NCBI RefSeq assembly: GCF_047974105.1 | Contig: NZ_JBHYRS010000001.1 | Location: forward strand, 372,001-436,000 | Source: Mitsuokella sp047974105 | GTDB lineage: Bacteria > Bacillota > Negativicutes > Selenomonadales > Selenomonadaceae | Direction: 5' to 3' | Length of the DNA: 64,000 nucleotides | Shown: positions 1 through 9,084 of the stretch, piece after piece | Layout of the letters: each line of letters begins with the position of its first letter | Numbering within the stretch: the first letter of the stretch is position 1 | Translations under genes and position numbers: made by a program | The notes under the pieces: generated by a model | What the model was told of the DNA's origin: nothing | Seen by the model: the letters and a program-made list of their open reading frames with translations, nothing else | Database searches by the model: none

Positions 1-425
1 AAAACATTCACGAGACCGGAATGCCAGTCATTCGTGTGAATGACATCCGGCCAGAAATCCATGGCCGGCAGCAGGTTGAGCACGGCGCGGCAGAAAAACG
101 AGAAACGCTCTGCATCGTCACCGTAGCCATAAAAGCCCTCGCGCTTGAAATACTCTTCATTATCGACGAAATAATACGTTACGCCTTCATAGTCGAGTTT
201 ATCAAGGCCGACGTATTTCGAACGCCACGATACCGGAATTTCACCATCATAGATGTGCTCCATCTCGTTGCGGAAATGCTCCGGGATCTTGCCGAATTTC
301 GGCATGATGACGCGAACGTCCACTCCCTCGGCCTTCAGGGCTTTTGGCAGAGAACCAGCAACATCAGCCAGACCACCCGTTTTGGCAAAAGGCACTGCCT
401 CAGAAGCAACATATAGAACTTTCAT
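1..425 (-). CDS. glgA: Glycogen synthase GlgA, N-terminal part (cut by window edge)
   Basis: Minus-strand reading gives about 141 residues starting MKVLYVASEAVPFAKTGGLA, the hallmark N-terminus of bacterial ADP-glucose glycogen synthases (GT5), including the KTGGLADV loop that binds ADP-glucose. It later reads VIHTNDWHSGL, also typical. GlgA adds glucose from ADP-glucose to the non-reducing ends of glycogen in the cytoplasm. A strong GAGGGGG Shine-Dalgarno lies just upstream of the ATG at 425. It is the last visible gene of the glycogen operon, 69 bases after glgB. The C-terminal two thirds lie outside the window. Confidence 0.95.
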   Translation of the reverse strand, partial: MKVLYVASEAVPFAKTGGLADVAGSLPKALKAEGVDVRVIMPKFGKIPEHFRNEMEHIYDGEIPVSWRSKYVGLDKLDYEGVTYYFVDNEEYFKREGFYGYGDDAERFSFFCRAVLNLLPAMDFWPDVIHTNDWHSGLVNV

Positions 426-494
426 TCGAGAATCCCCCTCATGATGTACTTTGCAAATATTTGATTTGATATCCTAATGTATTGAGCTGGTCAA

Positions 495-2786
495 TCAGGA
501 TTCACCTGCAGCGGCTTTCGTCGCTTCTTTTTTCCTGCTTGTCTTGCGGGCCGTTGTCTTTTTAGCTGCAGCCTTTGCGGTTCCCGCACTGCGTCTGCGC
601 GTCGTCTTTTTGGGCTTTTCCCCCGCTGCTTCGGCCTTCGCTTTTTTCGCGGCTTCCCTCTTGGCCTTGGCTGCGGCTTTTTCCTCTTCCGTCATGCGCG
701 GACGTCCGCGGCGGCGCTTCGGCTTGTCTTCAGGAGTCTCCTCCTTCTTGGCAGCAGTGCGTTTTGCTGCTGTCTTTTTCGTTTTTGCTTCGGCGGCTTC
801 TGCCTTGTCAGCAGAACTTTTCTCTTCATGGCCTCTGACTTCGATCTCCACCGGAGCCTCATCAAAAGAATTCTTGCCAGCTGCCACCTGCCCCTTGTGG
901 CGCAGATAAATCGTGGCCATCGGCGGAATCGTCAGGACGATGGACTGGTCGCGGTCATGCCACTTGATATCCTCAGTTGGGATTTCCCCCTCGTTCTTGA
1001 CGCCGCTGCCGCCAAAGGCCTCATCATCGGAGTTGAACACTTCGACATAGCTGCCCTTCTCCGGCACGCCGATGCGGTAGCCATGGCGCACTTCCGGCGT
1101 GAAGTTGCAGACAGCGATGAGATAGTCAGAAGGATCTTCTGCCTTGCGGATGAAGGAAACCACGCTGTTCTCATTATCGTTGCAGTCAATCCACTGGAAG
1201 CCGTTCCAATCGAAGTCAACCTGCCAAAGAGCCTTGTGATCGCAGTAGAATTTATTGAGTGCGCGGCTGTATTCGAGCATTTTCTTATGCATCGGATACT
1301 GCTGCGGCAGATGCCAGTCGAGGCTGTCATCGTAGTTCCACTCAATGAACTGGCCGAACTCACCGCCCATGAACAGGAGCTTCTTGCCCGGATGAGCGAT
1401 CCAGTAAGCAAAGAACGTGCGCAATCCGGCAAATTTCTGCCAGTAATCGCCCGGCATCTTGCTGATGAGCGAGCATTTGCCGTGTACGACTTCATCGTGC
1501 GAAAGCGGCAGGACAAAGTTTTCGCTGAACGCATACATGAACGAGAACGTGACTTTGTCGTGATTCCATTTGCGGTAAATCGGGTCGAGCGACATGTATT
1601 TGAGCATATCGTTCATCCAGCCCATGTTCCACTTGTAGTTAAAGCCCATGCCGCCCATGTAGACAGGCTTGGAAATCAGCGGCCAGGCCGTCGATTCCTC
1701 CGCAATCATCAGGGCCTGCGGATGATACTTGAAGATATTCTCATTGAGCTTTTTCAGGAAGTCCATGGCCTCGAGGTTGCCCGTATCGCCGTATTTATTC
1801 GGCGTCCACTCGCCATCCTTGCGGCCGTAGTTGAGGTAAAGCATATTGGCGACTGCATCAATGCGCAGACCATCGATGTGGAATTCTTCAAACCAGAACA
1901 TCGCATTCGAGATCAGGAAGCTCTGTACTTCGGTACGGCCGTAATCGAAATTCGTCGTGCCCCACTCCCAGTTCTCCGCGAGCTGCTCATTGTCGGACTC
2001 GTAAAGCGTCTGGCCGTCGAAATGGCGCAGGCCCTGTTCATCCTTGCAGAAATGGCCCGGCACCCAGTCCATGATGATAGCAATGCCATTCTTATGAGCT
2101 TTGTCAACAAGATAGCGGAAATCATCCGGCGTGCCAAAACGGCTCGTCACCGCATAATAGCCCGTAATTTGGTAGCCCCACGAGCCGTCAAACGGATGCT
2201 CGCAAAGCGGCATGAACTCGATGTGCGTGTAATGCATCTTCTTGACGTAGTCGATGAGCTGGTCAGCGAGCTCACGGTAAGAAAGATACTCGCCATCCTT
2301 ATCGCGGCGCCAGGAACCGGCGTGCACCTCATACGTCAGCATCGGGCGTTCGTAAGAAGACTCTTTTTTCTTCTGTTCGAACCATTCACCGTCCTGCCAT
2401 TCGTATTTGCTGAGATCGTAAACGCGTGAAGCCGTCTCCGGTTTTTTCTCAGCATAGAAGCCATAAGGATCGGCCTTCATGATGCGCGGACCGCCCCACT
2501 GCGGTTCAATGGCATATTTATAGACAGCGCCCTGCTTGACATCGGGAATAAAGACCTCCCAGATTTCGCCATCGCGAATGCGCGTCATGGGATTCACGCG
2601 TGTATCCCAGTTATTGAAGTCACCAACCACACTGACGGACTTGGCATGAGGTGCCCAAACAGCAAAACGCACCCCCTGCTGCCCGTCGTGTTCGACGAAA
2701 TGAGCGCCGAGCATTTCATAGGCATGATAGTTCGTCCCCTGATGGAACAGGTAAAGGTCGAACTCGCTTAATTCTGATGTTTTCAC
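495..2786 (-). CDS. glgB: 1,4-alpha-glucan branching enzyme GlgB with a histone-like C-terminal tail
   Basis: GH13 branching enzyme that makes the alpha-1,6 branches of glycogen. A CBM48-type domain (about residues 35-115, FAVWAPHAKSVSVVGDFNNW) precedes the catalytic barrel. The nucleophile is Asp310 in GLRIDAVANML, the acid/base Glu363 in MIAEEST, and the third carboxylate lies in LSHDEVVHGK. I start at the GTG at 2786 because AGAGGGGG sits just upstream; an in-frame TTG at 2831 lacks such a site. Oddity: after the normal domain ends (near residue 631) come about 132 residues rich in Lys, Ala and Arg, with an AT-hook core RGRP at about 693-696. Branching enzymes usually end before such a tail. 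The function of the tail is unknown. Confidence 0.95.
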   Translation of the reverse strand: MKTSELSEFDLYLFHQGTNYHAYEMLGAHFVEHDGQQGVRFAVWAPHAKSVSVVGDFNNWDTRVNPMTRIRDGEIWEVFIPDVKQGAVYKYAIEPQWGGPRIMKADPYGFYAEKKPETASRVYDLSKYEWQDGEWFEQKKKESSYERPMLTYEVHAGSWRRDKDGEYLSYRELADQLIDYVKKMHYTHIEFMPLCEHPFDGSWGYQITGYYAVTSRFGTPDDFRYLVDKAHKNGIAIIMDWVPGHFCKDEQGLRHFDGQTLYESDNEQLAENWEWGTTNFDYGRTEVQSFLISNAMFWFEEFHIDGLRIDAVANMLYLNYGRKDGEWTPNKYGDTGNLEAMDFLKKLNENIFKYHPQALMIAEESTAWPLISKPVYMGGMGFNYKWNMGWMNDMLKYMSLDPIYRKWNHDKVTFSFMYAFSENFVLPLSHDEVVHGKCSLISKMPGDYWQKFAGLRTFFAYWIAHPGKKLLFMGGEFGQFIEWNYDDSLDWHLPQQYPMHKKMLEYSRALNKFYCDHKALWQVDFDWNGFQWIDCNDNENSVVSFIRKAEDPSDYLIAVCNFTPEVRHGYRIGVPEKGSYVEVFNSDDEAFGGSGVKNEGEIPTEDIKWHDRDQSIVLTIPPMATIYLRHKGQVAAGKNSFDEAPVEIEVRGHEEKSSADKAEAAEAKTKKTAAKRTAAKKEETPEDKPKRRRGRPRMTEEEKAAAKAKREAAKKAKAEAAGEKPKKTTRRRSAGTAKAAAKKTTARKTSRKKEATKAAAGES

Positions 2787-2852
2787 AAATAATCCCCCTC
2801 TGTATATCCCCTCAGAACCAGGCAGGGGCAAGGCCCCTGCAAAATTCCAAGC

Positions 2853-5321
2853 TTATGGGATCATGACAGGTTTGACCTGCCAAATTTCATTTGCATATTC
2901 ATCAATCGTGCGGTCCGAAGAGAACCTGCCCGAATTGGCGATATTGACAGCAGAAGAACGCAGCCACTGGAAGCGTTTCTGATAGCGTCTCATGATTTCG
3001 ACATGAGCATCGGCATAGGCATTGAAATCCTTGAGGATGAAGAATTCATCGTTGGCATGGACGAGGTAATCAAACAGCGACTGGAAGTTGCCATAGGTGC
3101 CGTCCGTCAGCTGGTTGACGACCGTGCGCACGTTTTCATTCGTATTGTATTCATCCCAAGCGGAATACGTGCCCGTTGCATAATAATTGAGGACTTCCTC
3201 TGCCTTGAGGCCGAAGATGACGCAGTTGTCATCGCCGCCCACAGCTTCGCGGATCTCAACATTTGCACCGTCGAGCGTGCCGAGCGTGATGGCGCCGTTC
3301 ATCATGAACTTCATGTTGCCCGTGCCCGATGCTTCCTTCGAAGCCGTCGAAATCTGCTCACTGACATCGGCTGCCGGATAGACGATTTCGCCGATGGAAA
3401 CACCGAAGTTCTCAATGAAGACAACCTTGATCTTGCCCTTGATGCTCGCATCATTGTTGATCTTATCGGCAACGGCATTGATGAGGCGGATTGTTTCCTT
3501 GGCGATGTAGTAGCCCGGTGCAGCCTTGCCGCCAAAGAAATACGTCGTCGGCAACATATCAAAGTTCGGATCCGTCTTGAGCTTATTGTACTGATACATG
3601 ATATGCAGGATATTCATGAGCTGGCGCTTATACGAATGGATGCGCTTAACCTGGATATCGAAGATGCTGTCCGGATTTACCGTGATGCCATTGTGTTCCT
3701 TGACGTATTTTGCCAGGGCTTCCTTGCGCAGATGCTTAATGGCACCGAGTTTCTCGAGGAACGGCTTATCGTCAACATAATCATTCAAGAGGTCGAGCTG
3801 TTCCGGATGACGGTGCCAGCGGCGGCTGCCAATCGTCGCATCGATGAGGTCCGAAAGCTCGGGGTTTGCGCCCATGAGCCAGCGGCGATGCGTAATGCCG
3901 TTCGTCTTGTTGTTGAACATGCGCGGATTGTATTCGTAGAATTCATGCAGCGTCGTGGATTTCAGGATGTCCGTATGGATGCGGGCCACGCCGTTGACGC
4001 TGTGCGAACCAACAATGGCGAGGCGTGCCATGTGAACCATGCCGTCCTGAATGATGGAAAGCTCATGGACCTTCGTCTCATTGCCGGGATAACGGTCACG
4101 CACATCGATGAGCCAGCGGCGGTTGATCTCGTCGATGATCATGTAGATGCGCGGCAAAAGCGGCTTAAACATGTCAATCGGCCATTTCTCAAGGGCTTCC
4201 GGCATGATCGTATGATTCGTATAAGCAATCGTGTTCTTCGTGATTGCCCAGGCCTCGTTCCATTCAAGGCCCTCTTCATCGACGAGGATGCGCATGAGTT
4301 CGGCGACGCAGAGTGCCGGATGCGTATCATTGATATGAATGGCAATCTTCTGCGCGAATTCATGAATATCCATGCCGACTTTCTTATAATGGCGCACAAT
4401 GCTCTGCACACCGGCCGAAACGAAGAAGTACTCCTGAATAAGGCGCAGGCGGCGGCCATCGTACGTGCTGTCATCAGGGTACAGATAGCGCGTGATGCTC
4501 TCGACGAAATTGCGGTAATCATTCTTCTGACGCATCTGTTCCTGCGTCAGGCGGCCGTAATCCGAGAAGTCGCGGTTGACCTCTGCATTCCAGAGGCGCA
4601 GCGTGTTGACCGTATTGTTATGATAACCGACAATCGGCACGTCATACGGTACAGCCATGACCGTCATCGGATTCTCATAGACGAGTTTGAGGCTGCCATC
4701 CGGCATTTTCTTCATATAGGCATTGCCGTTGAATTTGACATCAATGGCCTTATCCGGTTTGCGGTACTCCCAGGCAAAACCATTCTTGAGCCAGTTATCC
4801 GGAATCTCAACCTGATTGCCCTCAATGATTTTCTGCTCGAACAGGCCGTACTGATAACGGATGCTGCAGCCATGGCCCGGCAGACGGTGTGCTGCCATCG
4901 AGTCAATGAAGCAGGCAGCCAGTCTGCCGAGGCCGCCGTTGCCGAGACCGGCATCCGGCTCTTCCTCGAACGTCTTGACGATATCGAGATTGAAATCCGC
5001 GAGAACATCCTTAACGGCTTCTTCAATACCGAGATTGATGAGATTGGACTTGAGCAGACGGCCGAGCAGGAATTCGATGGAGAAATAGTAGATCTGTTTC
5101 TCCTGGCGTTCTGCATATGTCTTATTCGTCTTGATCCAGTTATCCGAAATGAACTGCTTTGCCGTAGCAGCTACCGTCTGATAGACTTCATTCTTAGTCA
5201 AGTCCTTGATTTCACGGCCATACATCAAATGTGCCGTATTGACGAAACGGATTTTTAGATTTTCCTTGAGCTTCTCAAACTCACGGCTCTTTTGTTTCTG
5301 TTCCTTTGTTTCTCGTGCCAA
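2853..5321 (-). CDS. glgP: Glycogen/maltodextrin phosphorylase
   Basis: GT35 phosphorylase of about 822 residues that releases glucose-1-phosphate from glycogen ends. The C-terminal half contains the PLP-site motif GTGNMKFMMNGAITLGTLDG, whose Lys carries pyridoxal phosphate, and IQVKRIHSYKRQ; the N-terminal half has the nucleotide/glucan core GNGGLGRLAACF. I place the start at the TTG at 5321, about 8 bases after AAGGGGAG; the GTG at 5330 overlaps that Shine-Dalgarno. Synthesis (glgC, glgB, glgA) and breakdown (glgP) genes share one operon here, common in Firmicutes. glgB follows after 66 bases. Confidence 0.95.
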   Translation of the reverse strand: MARETKEQKQKSREFEKLKENLKIRFVNTAHLMYGREIKDLTKNEVYQTVAATAKQFISDNWIKTNKTYAERQEKQIYYFSIEFLLGRLLKSNLINLGIEEAVKDVLADFNLDIVKTFEEEPDAGLGNGGLGRLAACFIDSMAAHRLPGHGCSIRYQYGLFEQKIIEGNQVEIPDNWLKNGFAWEYRKPDKAIDVKFNGNAYMKKMPDGSLKLVYENPMTVMAVPYDVPIVGYHNNTVNTLRLWNAEVNRDFSDYGRLTQEQMRQKNDYRNFVESITRYLYPDDSTYDGRRLRLIQEYFFVSAGVQSIVRHYKKVGMDIHEFAQKIAIHINDTHPALCVAELMRILVDEEGLEWNEAWAITKNTIAYTNHTIMPEALEKWPIDMFKPLLPRIYMIIDEINRRWLIDVRDRYPGNETKVHELSIIQDGMVHMARLAIVGSHSVNGVARIHTDILKSTTLHEFYEYNPRMFNNKTNGITHRRWLMGANPELSDLIDATIGSRRWHRHPEQLDLLNDYVDDKPFLEKLGAIKHLRKEALAKYVKEHNGITVNPDSIFDIQVKRIHSYKRQLMNILHIMYQYNKLKTDPNFDMLPTTYFFGGKAAPGYYIAKETIRLINAVADKINNDASIKGKIKVVFIENFGVSIGEIVYPAADVSEQISTASKEASGTGNMKFMMNGAITLGTLDGANVEIREAVGGDDNCVIFGLKAEEVLNYYATGTYSAWDEYNTNENVRTVVNQLTDGTYGNFQSLFDYLVHANDEFFILKDFNAYADAHVEIMRRYQKRFQWLRSSAVNIANSGRFSSDRTIDEYANEIWQVKPVMIP

Positions 5322-5366
5322 AAAAAACACTCCCCTTGGCTATGTCTTGCTTATTTTATATAAGAA

Positions 5367-5426
5367 AAGCCGTCGTAAACGAGCGCTGGCCCATACCTGC
5401 CTGTGCATGTCCATTTACAACGGCTT
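5367..5426 (-). repeat. Inverted repeat between glgD and glgP
   Basis: Arms of 13 bases (AAGCCGTCGTAAA at 5367-5379 and TTTACAACGGCTT at 5414-5426) pair with a single mismatch around a loop of 34 bases. There is no clean T-run after it on the minus strand, so it looks more like an mRNA processing or stability stem than a full terminator. Confidence 0.5.
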
Positions 5427-5435
5427 GTCTCAAGC

Positions 5436-6542
5436 TTAAATCACCACATTTTTCGCAACGATCAGCGGATAATTCTGCGCTCCCTTGAGCCATTTCTCCT
5501 TCGTGATCACTACATTCTTATCACAGATGACGTTCTCCAGCAAAGAATTTTCCTGAACATCGCATTTCTGCATGATGATGGAGTTCTTGACTTTAACGCC
5601 CTTTTCAATGGTCACGCCGCGGAACAGGATACTGTTCTCGACTTCACCGCGAATGATACAGCCGTTGGCAATCAAAGAATTCTTGACAACAGCCGTGTCC
5701 TTATACTGGACCGGTACCTCATCCTTGACCTTCGTATAGATGGAATTATTGCCCATGAAGAGCTCTTCCCACGTAGACGGATTCAGTACATCCATATTCG
5801 CTTTATAATAGGAAGATGTCGAATCGATGTGTGCAACGTAACCGTCATGCTCATAAGCATAGATATTGTACTCATTTGCACGGCGGATGATGCCGTCGAG
5901 CAGCAGGTCCTGACCGCCGTGTTCGTAGCTGTAGCGGACCATCTCAACGAAGATGCGCTTCTCCATGAGGAATACATTCATGGAAACCTTCGAGCCGTCA
6001 TAGACAGCCGGTTTCTCGGCAATATCTTCGACAAGACCATTTTCTGCCGTCTCGATGACGGTGTTGCGGCCGGCCGCTTCCTGCGGCGCCGTGTAGTACA
6101 CCATCGTGATATCGGCGTTCGTGTTCTGGTGGAAGCGCAGCAGCTCATTGAAATCAATGTTGTAAACGAAGCTGCCTCCTGCCAGAAGCACGTATTTCTG
6201 CGAGCTGTGCTCAAAGAAATCGAGGTTGTAATAGAAGTTTTTGAGGTCGCCGCGGCGTTTTGCCTCTTCTTCCTGCGGAGCGGGCAGATAGAACAAGCCG
6301 TCATGACGGCGGGCTAAATCCCAATCCTTACCGGAACGCAGGTGATCGAGTACGGAACGCGGTTTATTCGGCAGCATGACACCGACATTCTGAATGCCAG
6401 AGTTTACCATGCTCGACAAAGCGAAATCAATCAGTCTGTAGCGTCCGGCAAAAGGCAGAGACTCCACAGCGCGGCGGTCAGTCAGCTCACGAATCAGGCT
6501 GTTGTCTTCCTGAAGATTGATAATCCCCATTACTGTTTTCAA
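5436..6542 (-). CDS. glgD: GlgD, non-catalytic partner of ADP-glucose pyrophosphorylase
   Basis: 368 residues with the nucleotidyltransferase fold and left-handed beta-helix of the GlgC family. Where GlgC has the catalytic loop GGQGSRLGALT, this protein has INLQEDNSLIRELTDRR, so the pyrophosphorylase signature is missing. That pattern defines the Firmicute GlgD subunit, which forms a hetero-oligomer with GlgC and modulates its activity. The start is a TTG at 6542 after GGAGTG with 8-base spacing; the ATG four codons later is a weaker alternative. It lies 59 bases after glgC and shares its promoter. Confidence 0.93.
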   Translation of the reverse strand: MKTVMGIINLQEDNSLIRELTDRRAVESLPFAGRYRLIDFALSSMVNSGIQNVGVMLPNKPRSVLDHLRSGKDWDLARRHDGLFYLPAPQEEEAKRRGDLKNFYYNLDFFEHSSQKYVLLAGGSFVYNIDFNELLRFHQNTNADITMVYYTAPQEAAGRNTVIETAENGLVEDIAEKPAVYDGSKVSMNVFLMEKRIFVEMVRYSYEHGGQDLLLDGIIRRANEYNIYAYEHDGYVAHIDSTSSYYKANMDVLNPSTWEELFMGNNSIYTKVKDEVPVQYKDTAVVKNSLIANGCIIRGEVENSILFRGVTIEKGVKVKNSIIMQKCDVQENSLLENVICDKNVVITKEKWLKGAQNYPLIVAKNVVI

Positions 6543-6601
6543 TTTTATTCACTCCGATCTTCTGGTCTATGTTCTATTGTATATAGGAGCGGACAACTTT
6601 C

Positions 6602-7756
6602 TCAGCCTGCCTGCTTGCTGCCAGCTTCGGCCATGACAGTTTCTCCGTCTGCAACGACCGTAATGGCACCCTTCTCCCCGACTACTTTGGCACCCTCGCC
6701 TACTTCACAGTTCTGGGCAAGGATTGCATAATCAACGACGGCATTCTCACGGATAACCGTCGACGGCATGATGACCGAATTGCGGATCTTAGCGCCCTTG
6801 CCGATGCGCACACCCGGGAAAATGACCGAGTTCTCTACATCGCCAAGAATCATCGAGCCTTCGCTGACCATCGAATTCTTGACCTTGGCATCCGGACCGA
6901 CATAATGCGGCGGCATGGACGGGTTCGAAGAATAAATCTTCCAATCACCATTGAGTTCAAAAGGCGGCTGATCCTGCAGCAGATCCATATTAGCCTGCCA
7001 GAGGCTTTCAATCGTGCCGACATCTTTCCAATAACCATCAAAAGCGTACGAGAACAGACGTGCCTTATCGGCAAGCATCTTCGGGATGATGTTCTTGCCG
7101 AAGTCATGAGCCGAAGTCTCATCCTTTGCATCTTCCTCAAGATACTTCTTCAGGAAGTCCTTGTTGAAGATGTAAATGCCCATCGAAGCGAGATTGCTCT
7201 TCGGTTTTGCCGGTTTCTCTTCGAACTCTTCGATGCGGCCGCTCTTATCGGTATTCATGATGCCAAAACGCGGTGCCTCTTCCCACGGAACTTCGATGAC
7301 GCCAATCGTTGCTTCTGCCTTATTGGCCTTGTGTGCATCGAGCATCCAGGAATAGTCCATCGTGTAGATATGGTCGCCAGACAGAATCAGCACGTACTCC
7401 GGATCCGCGAGGTCAATGAAATTCAGGTTCTGATAGATGGCATCAGCCGTGCCGCGATACCAGTCTGCTCCCTTTTCACGTGCATACGGCGGCAGGATAA
7501 ACACGCCGCCCTCTTTCTTATCGAGGTCCCAGGCACTGCCCGAAGCCAAATAGTTGTGGAGTTCCAGCGGACGATACTGCGTCAGCACACCGACCTTATC
7601 AATGCCGGAATTGGCGCAGTTACTGAGCGGGAAATCAATAATGCGGTACTTGCCGCCAAATGGAACGGCCGGCTTGGCAATTTTCTTCGTCAAAGCACCG
7701 AGACGGCTGCCCTGGCCGCCGGCCAGTATCATTGCTAAACATTCTGTCTTTCTCAT
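6602..7756 (-). CDS. glgC: Glucose-1-phosphate adenylyltransferase (ADP-glucose pyrophosphorylase)
   Basis: 384 residues. It makes ADP-glucose from ATP and glucose-1-phosphate, the committed step of glycogen synthesis. The N-terminus holds the signature AMILAGGQGSRLGALT followed by KPAVPFGGKYRIIDFPLSN. WYRGTADAIYQNL and the glucose-phosphate site EEKPAKPKSNLASMGIY are intact, and the C-terminal third is a beta-helix of hexapeptide repeats. The ATG at 7756 follows AAGGGGGATTTTGT. It is the first gene of the glycogen operon. Confidence 0.96.
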   Translation of the reverse strand: MRKTECLAMILAGGQGSRLGALTKKIAKPAVPFGGKYRIIDFPLSNCANSGIDKVGVLTQYRPLELHNYLASGSAWDLDKKEGGVFILPPYAREKGADWYRGTADAIYQNLNFIDLADPEYVLILSGDHIYTMDYSWMLDAHKANKAEATIGVIEVPWEEAPRFGIMNTDKSGRIEEFEEKPAKPKSNLASMGIYIFNKDFLKKYLEEDAKDETSAHDFGKNIIPKMLADKARLFSYAFDGYWKDVGTIESLWQANMDLLQDQPPFELNGDWKIYSSNPSMPPHYVGPDAKVKNSMVSEGSMILGDVENSVIFPGVRIGKGAKIRNSVIMPSTVIRENAVVDYAILAQNCEVGEGAKVVGEKGAITVVADGETVMAEAGSKQAG

Positions 7757-7855
7757 ACAAAATCCCCCTTGGATATATCTGGCAGGAATGGCCTCCCCTT
7801 ACATAATTCGCCATGCCCGCCAAGCATGCATTTTCATAACAGATAATACTCTGTC

Positions 7856-7883
7856 AGTATACAACATTTATCAATTATTGCAA
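7856..7883 (-). promoter_or_regulatory. Sigma-A type promoter of the glg operon
   Basis: On the minus strand TTGCAA (7878-7883) and TATACT (7856-7861) are 16 bases apart, giving a leader of roughly 90-95 bases before glgC. The stretch between glgC and the amidase gene (7757-8234) otherwise holds only AT-rich sequence and the terminator at 8126-8170. Confidence 0.7.
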
Positions 7884-8125
7884 TAATATTTTATGTATAC
7901 ATGAAATACGTAATACCAATATTACCGATCGCATTCACCCTGCCCTCTCTAAAAAAACATATGAAAACCGCAATTTTTCCGTCAATTCCCATGAAAGAAC
8001 TGCTGCTTTGTGCACAGCTCCTGTTGAATTTCAGAAAACTATCTTTATATTATGTAGGTTCTATACAAAAAATAAAAATCCTTCACCGTCAAAGTAAATT
8101 TACATAATTTTTTTAGAGAAAATAC

Positions 8126-8170
8126 CAAAAAAATAATCTGCCCGGCCCGCAAGGCAGGCGGCAGACCCTT
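8126..8170 (-). terminator. Rho-independent terminator after the amidase gene
   Basis: Minus strand: the stem CTGCC-GCC ... GGC-C-GGGCAG is followed by ATTATTTTTTT. It lies about 65 bases after the amidase stop and separates it from the glg promoter. Confidence 0.7.
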
Positions 8171-8234
8171 TTCAGTCTCAGCAGCAGGGCAAAATGCCTG
8201 CAGTCATGAGCATCATCAAGTATGCGCAAAGAAA

Positions 8235-8828
8235 TCAATAAAGCGCAGCCGCGCCGTGAATGATGTCCGGCAGCATGTCATAGAGATTCTGCCCTGGGCA
8301 GGCTGTCGCATTAAAATCACGATGGCCAAAAATCGTCGCAGACGACGGCGCAAAACCATAATAACGGCAGAGAGCAGCCAGCAGCTTCTTAGCAGAAGCG
8401 ATCTGTGCATCCTCTGGCATATAATCCTCAAAATTGCCAACCAGGTTCACGCCGACCGTATGGTCATTCTCGCCATAGCAGTGTGCCCCGACCGTATCCA
8501 TGGGCCTGCCCTGTTCGATCGTGCCGTCCTTGCGAATCACGAAGTGATAGCCAATGCCGGCCCAGCCATTGGCCAAGTGCCAGCGGTGGATGGTCTCCGC
8601 TGATACATCCGCATTCGTATTGCCGACATGATGCACGATGATGGCGTCGGTCACGCGTCGGTTTGTCAGGGAACGGAATGTCAGATAGGTTTGGCGTATG
8701 GATACACCGGAAAGACCGCTGCCGTCCTGCCAGGCTGCCTCTGCCATCTTACTCGTGACGATTTCCGGTGCAAGGGCCAGCCCCACTCCCATATAAAATA
8801 AATTCCGAATAAACTCCCTGCGTTTCAT
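8235..8828 (-). CDS. N-acetylmuramoyl-L-alanine amidase (amidase_2/PGRP family), exported
   Basis: 197 residues. The N-terminus KRREFIRNLFYMGVGLAL resembles a twin-arginine (Tat) signal, so the enzyme is probably exported folded. The body is an amidase_2 domain (about 60-195) with the three zinc ligands visible as His in IIVHHVG, His in IFGHRDF and Cys in TACPGQN, plus the catalytic-site context GWAGIGYHFVIRKDG. Such enzymes cut the bond between MurNAc and L-Ala of peptidoglycan, for wall turnover or recycling. It is transcribed alone. Whether the mature protein stays anchored or is free in the periplasm cannot be told. Confidence 0.88.
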   Translation of the reverse strand: MKRREFIRNLFYMGVGLALAPEIVTSKMAEAAWQDGSGLSGVSIRQTYLTFRSLTNRRVTDAIIVHHVGNTNADVSAETIHRWHLANGWAGIGYHFVIRKDGTIEQGRPMDTVGAHCYGENDHTVGVNLVGNFEDYMPEDAQIASAKKLLAALCRYYGFAPSSATIFGHRDFNATACPGQNLYDMLPDIIHGAAALY

Positions 8829-8995
8829 TGCTCTATCTGCTACCCCCTGTAATTTTATTATTTTAGCGCATTTATCTGAAAATCAGCCGAAAGCTCATTT
8901 CTTTCCATTCATTTCCTATTCCCACACCGCTGCACATCCTTTTTGTCTGCAAAGCAAAATTCAAGCAATCAAACATTCTTTTTTATCTGTTTATA

Positions 8996-9024
8996 TTGTA
9001 TTTTAAGGAGGATTGACCTATAAT
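8996..9024 (+). promoter_or_regulatory. Putative promoter of the DeoR regulator gene
   Basis: TTGTAT (8996-9001) and a perfect TATAAT (9019-9024) are 17 bases apart. The spacer contains AAGGAGG, which could serve a short reading frame beginning at 9022; I regard that as chance. Confidence 0.5.
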
Positions 9025-9084
9025 GAAGATGAATAATCAACAACTTCAAAAATATTTACGAGGGATTAGAAAGAAGGGGCTTTT

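Noticed and set aside
828..2429. A 533-codon plus-strand frame opposite glgB
   Set aside because: Antisense shadow of GH13 sequence with intact catalytic motifs on the minus strand.
3003..5258. A 751-codon open frame on the plus strand opposite glgP
   Set aside because: It is the antisense shadow of a well-conserved gene; its translation is rich in Arg/His/Ile typical of reverse frames and it has no ribosome site or family motif.
7901..8107. A 68-codon plus-strand frame in the gap upstream of glgC
   Set aside because: AT-rich, without a ribosome site, and it lies beside the glg promoter.
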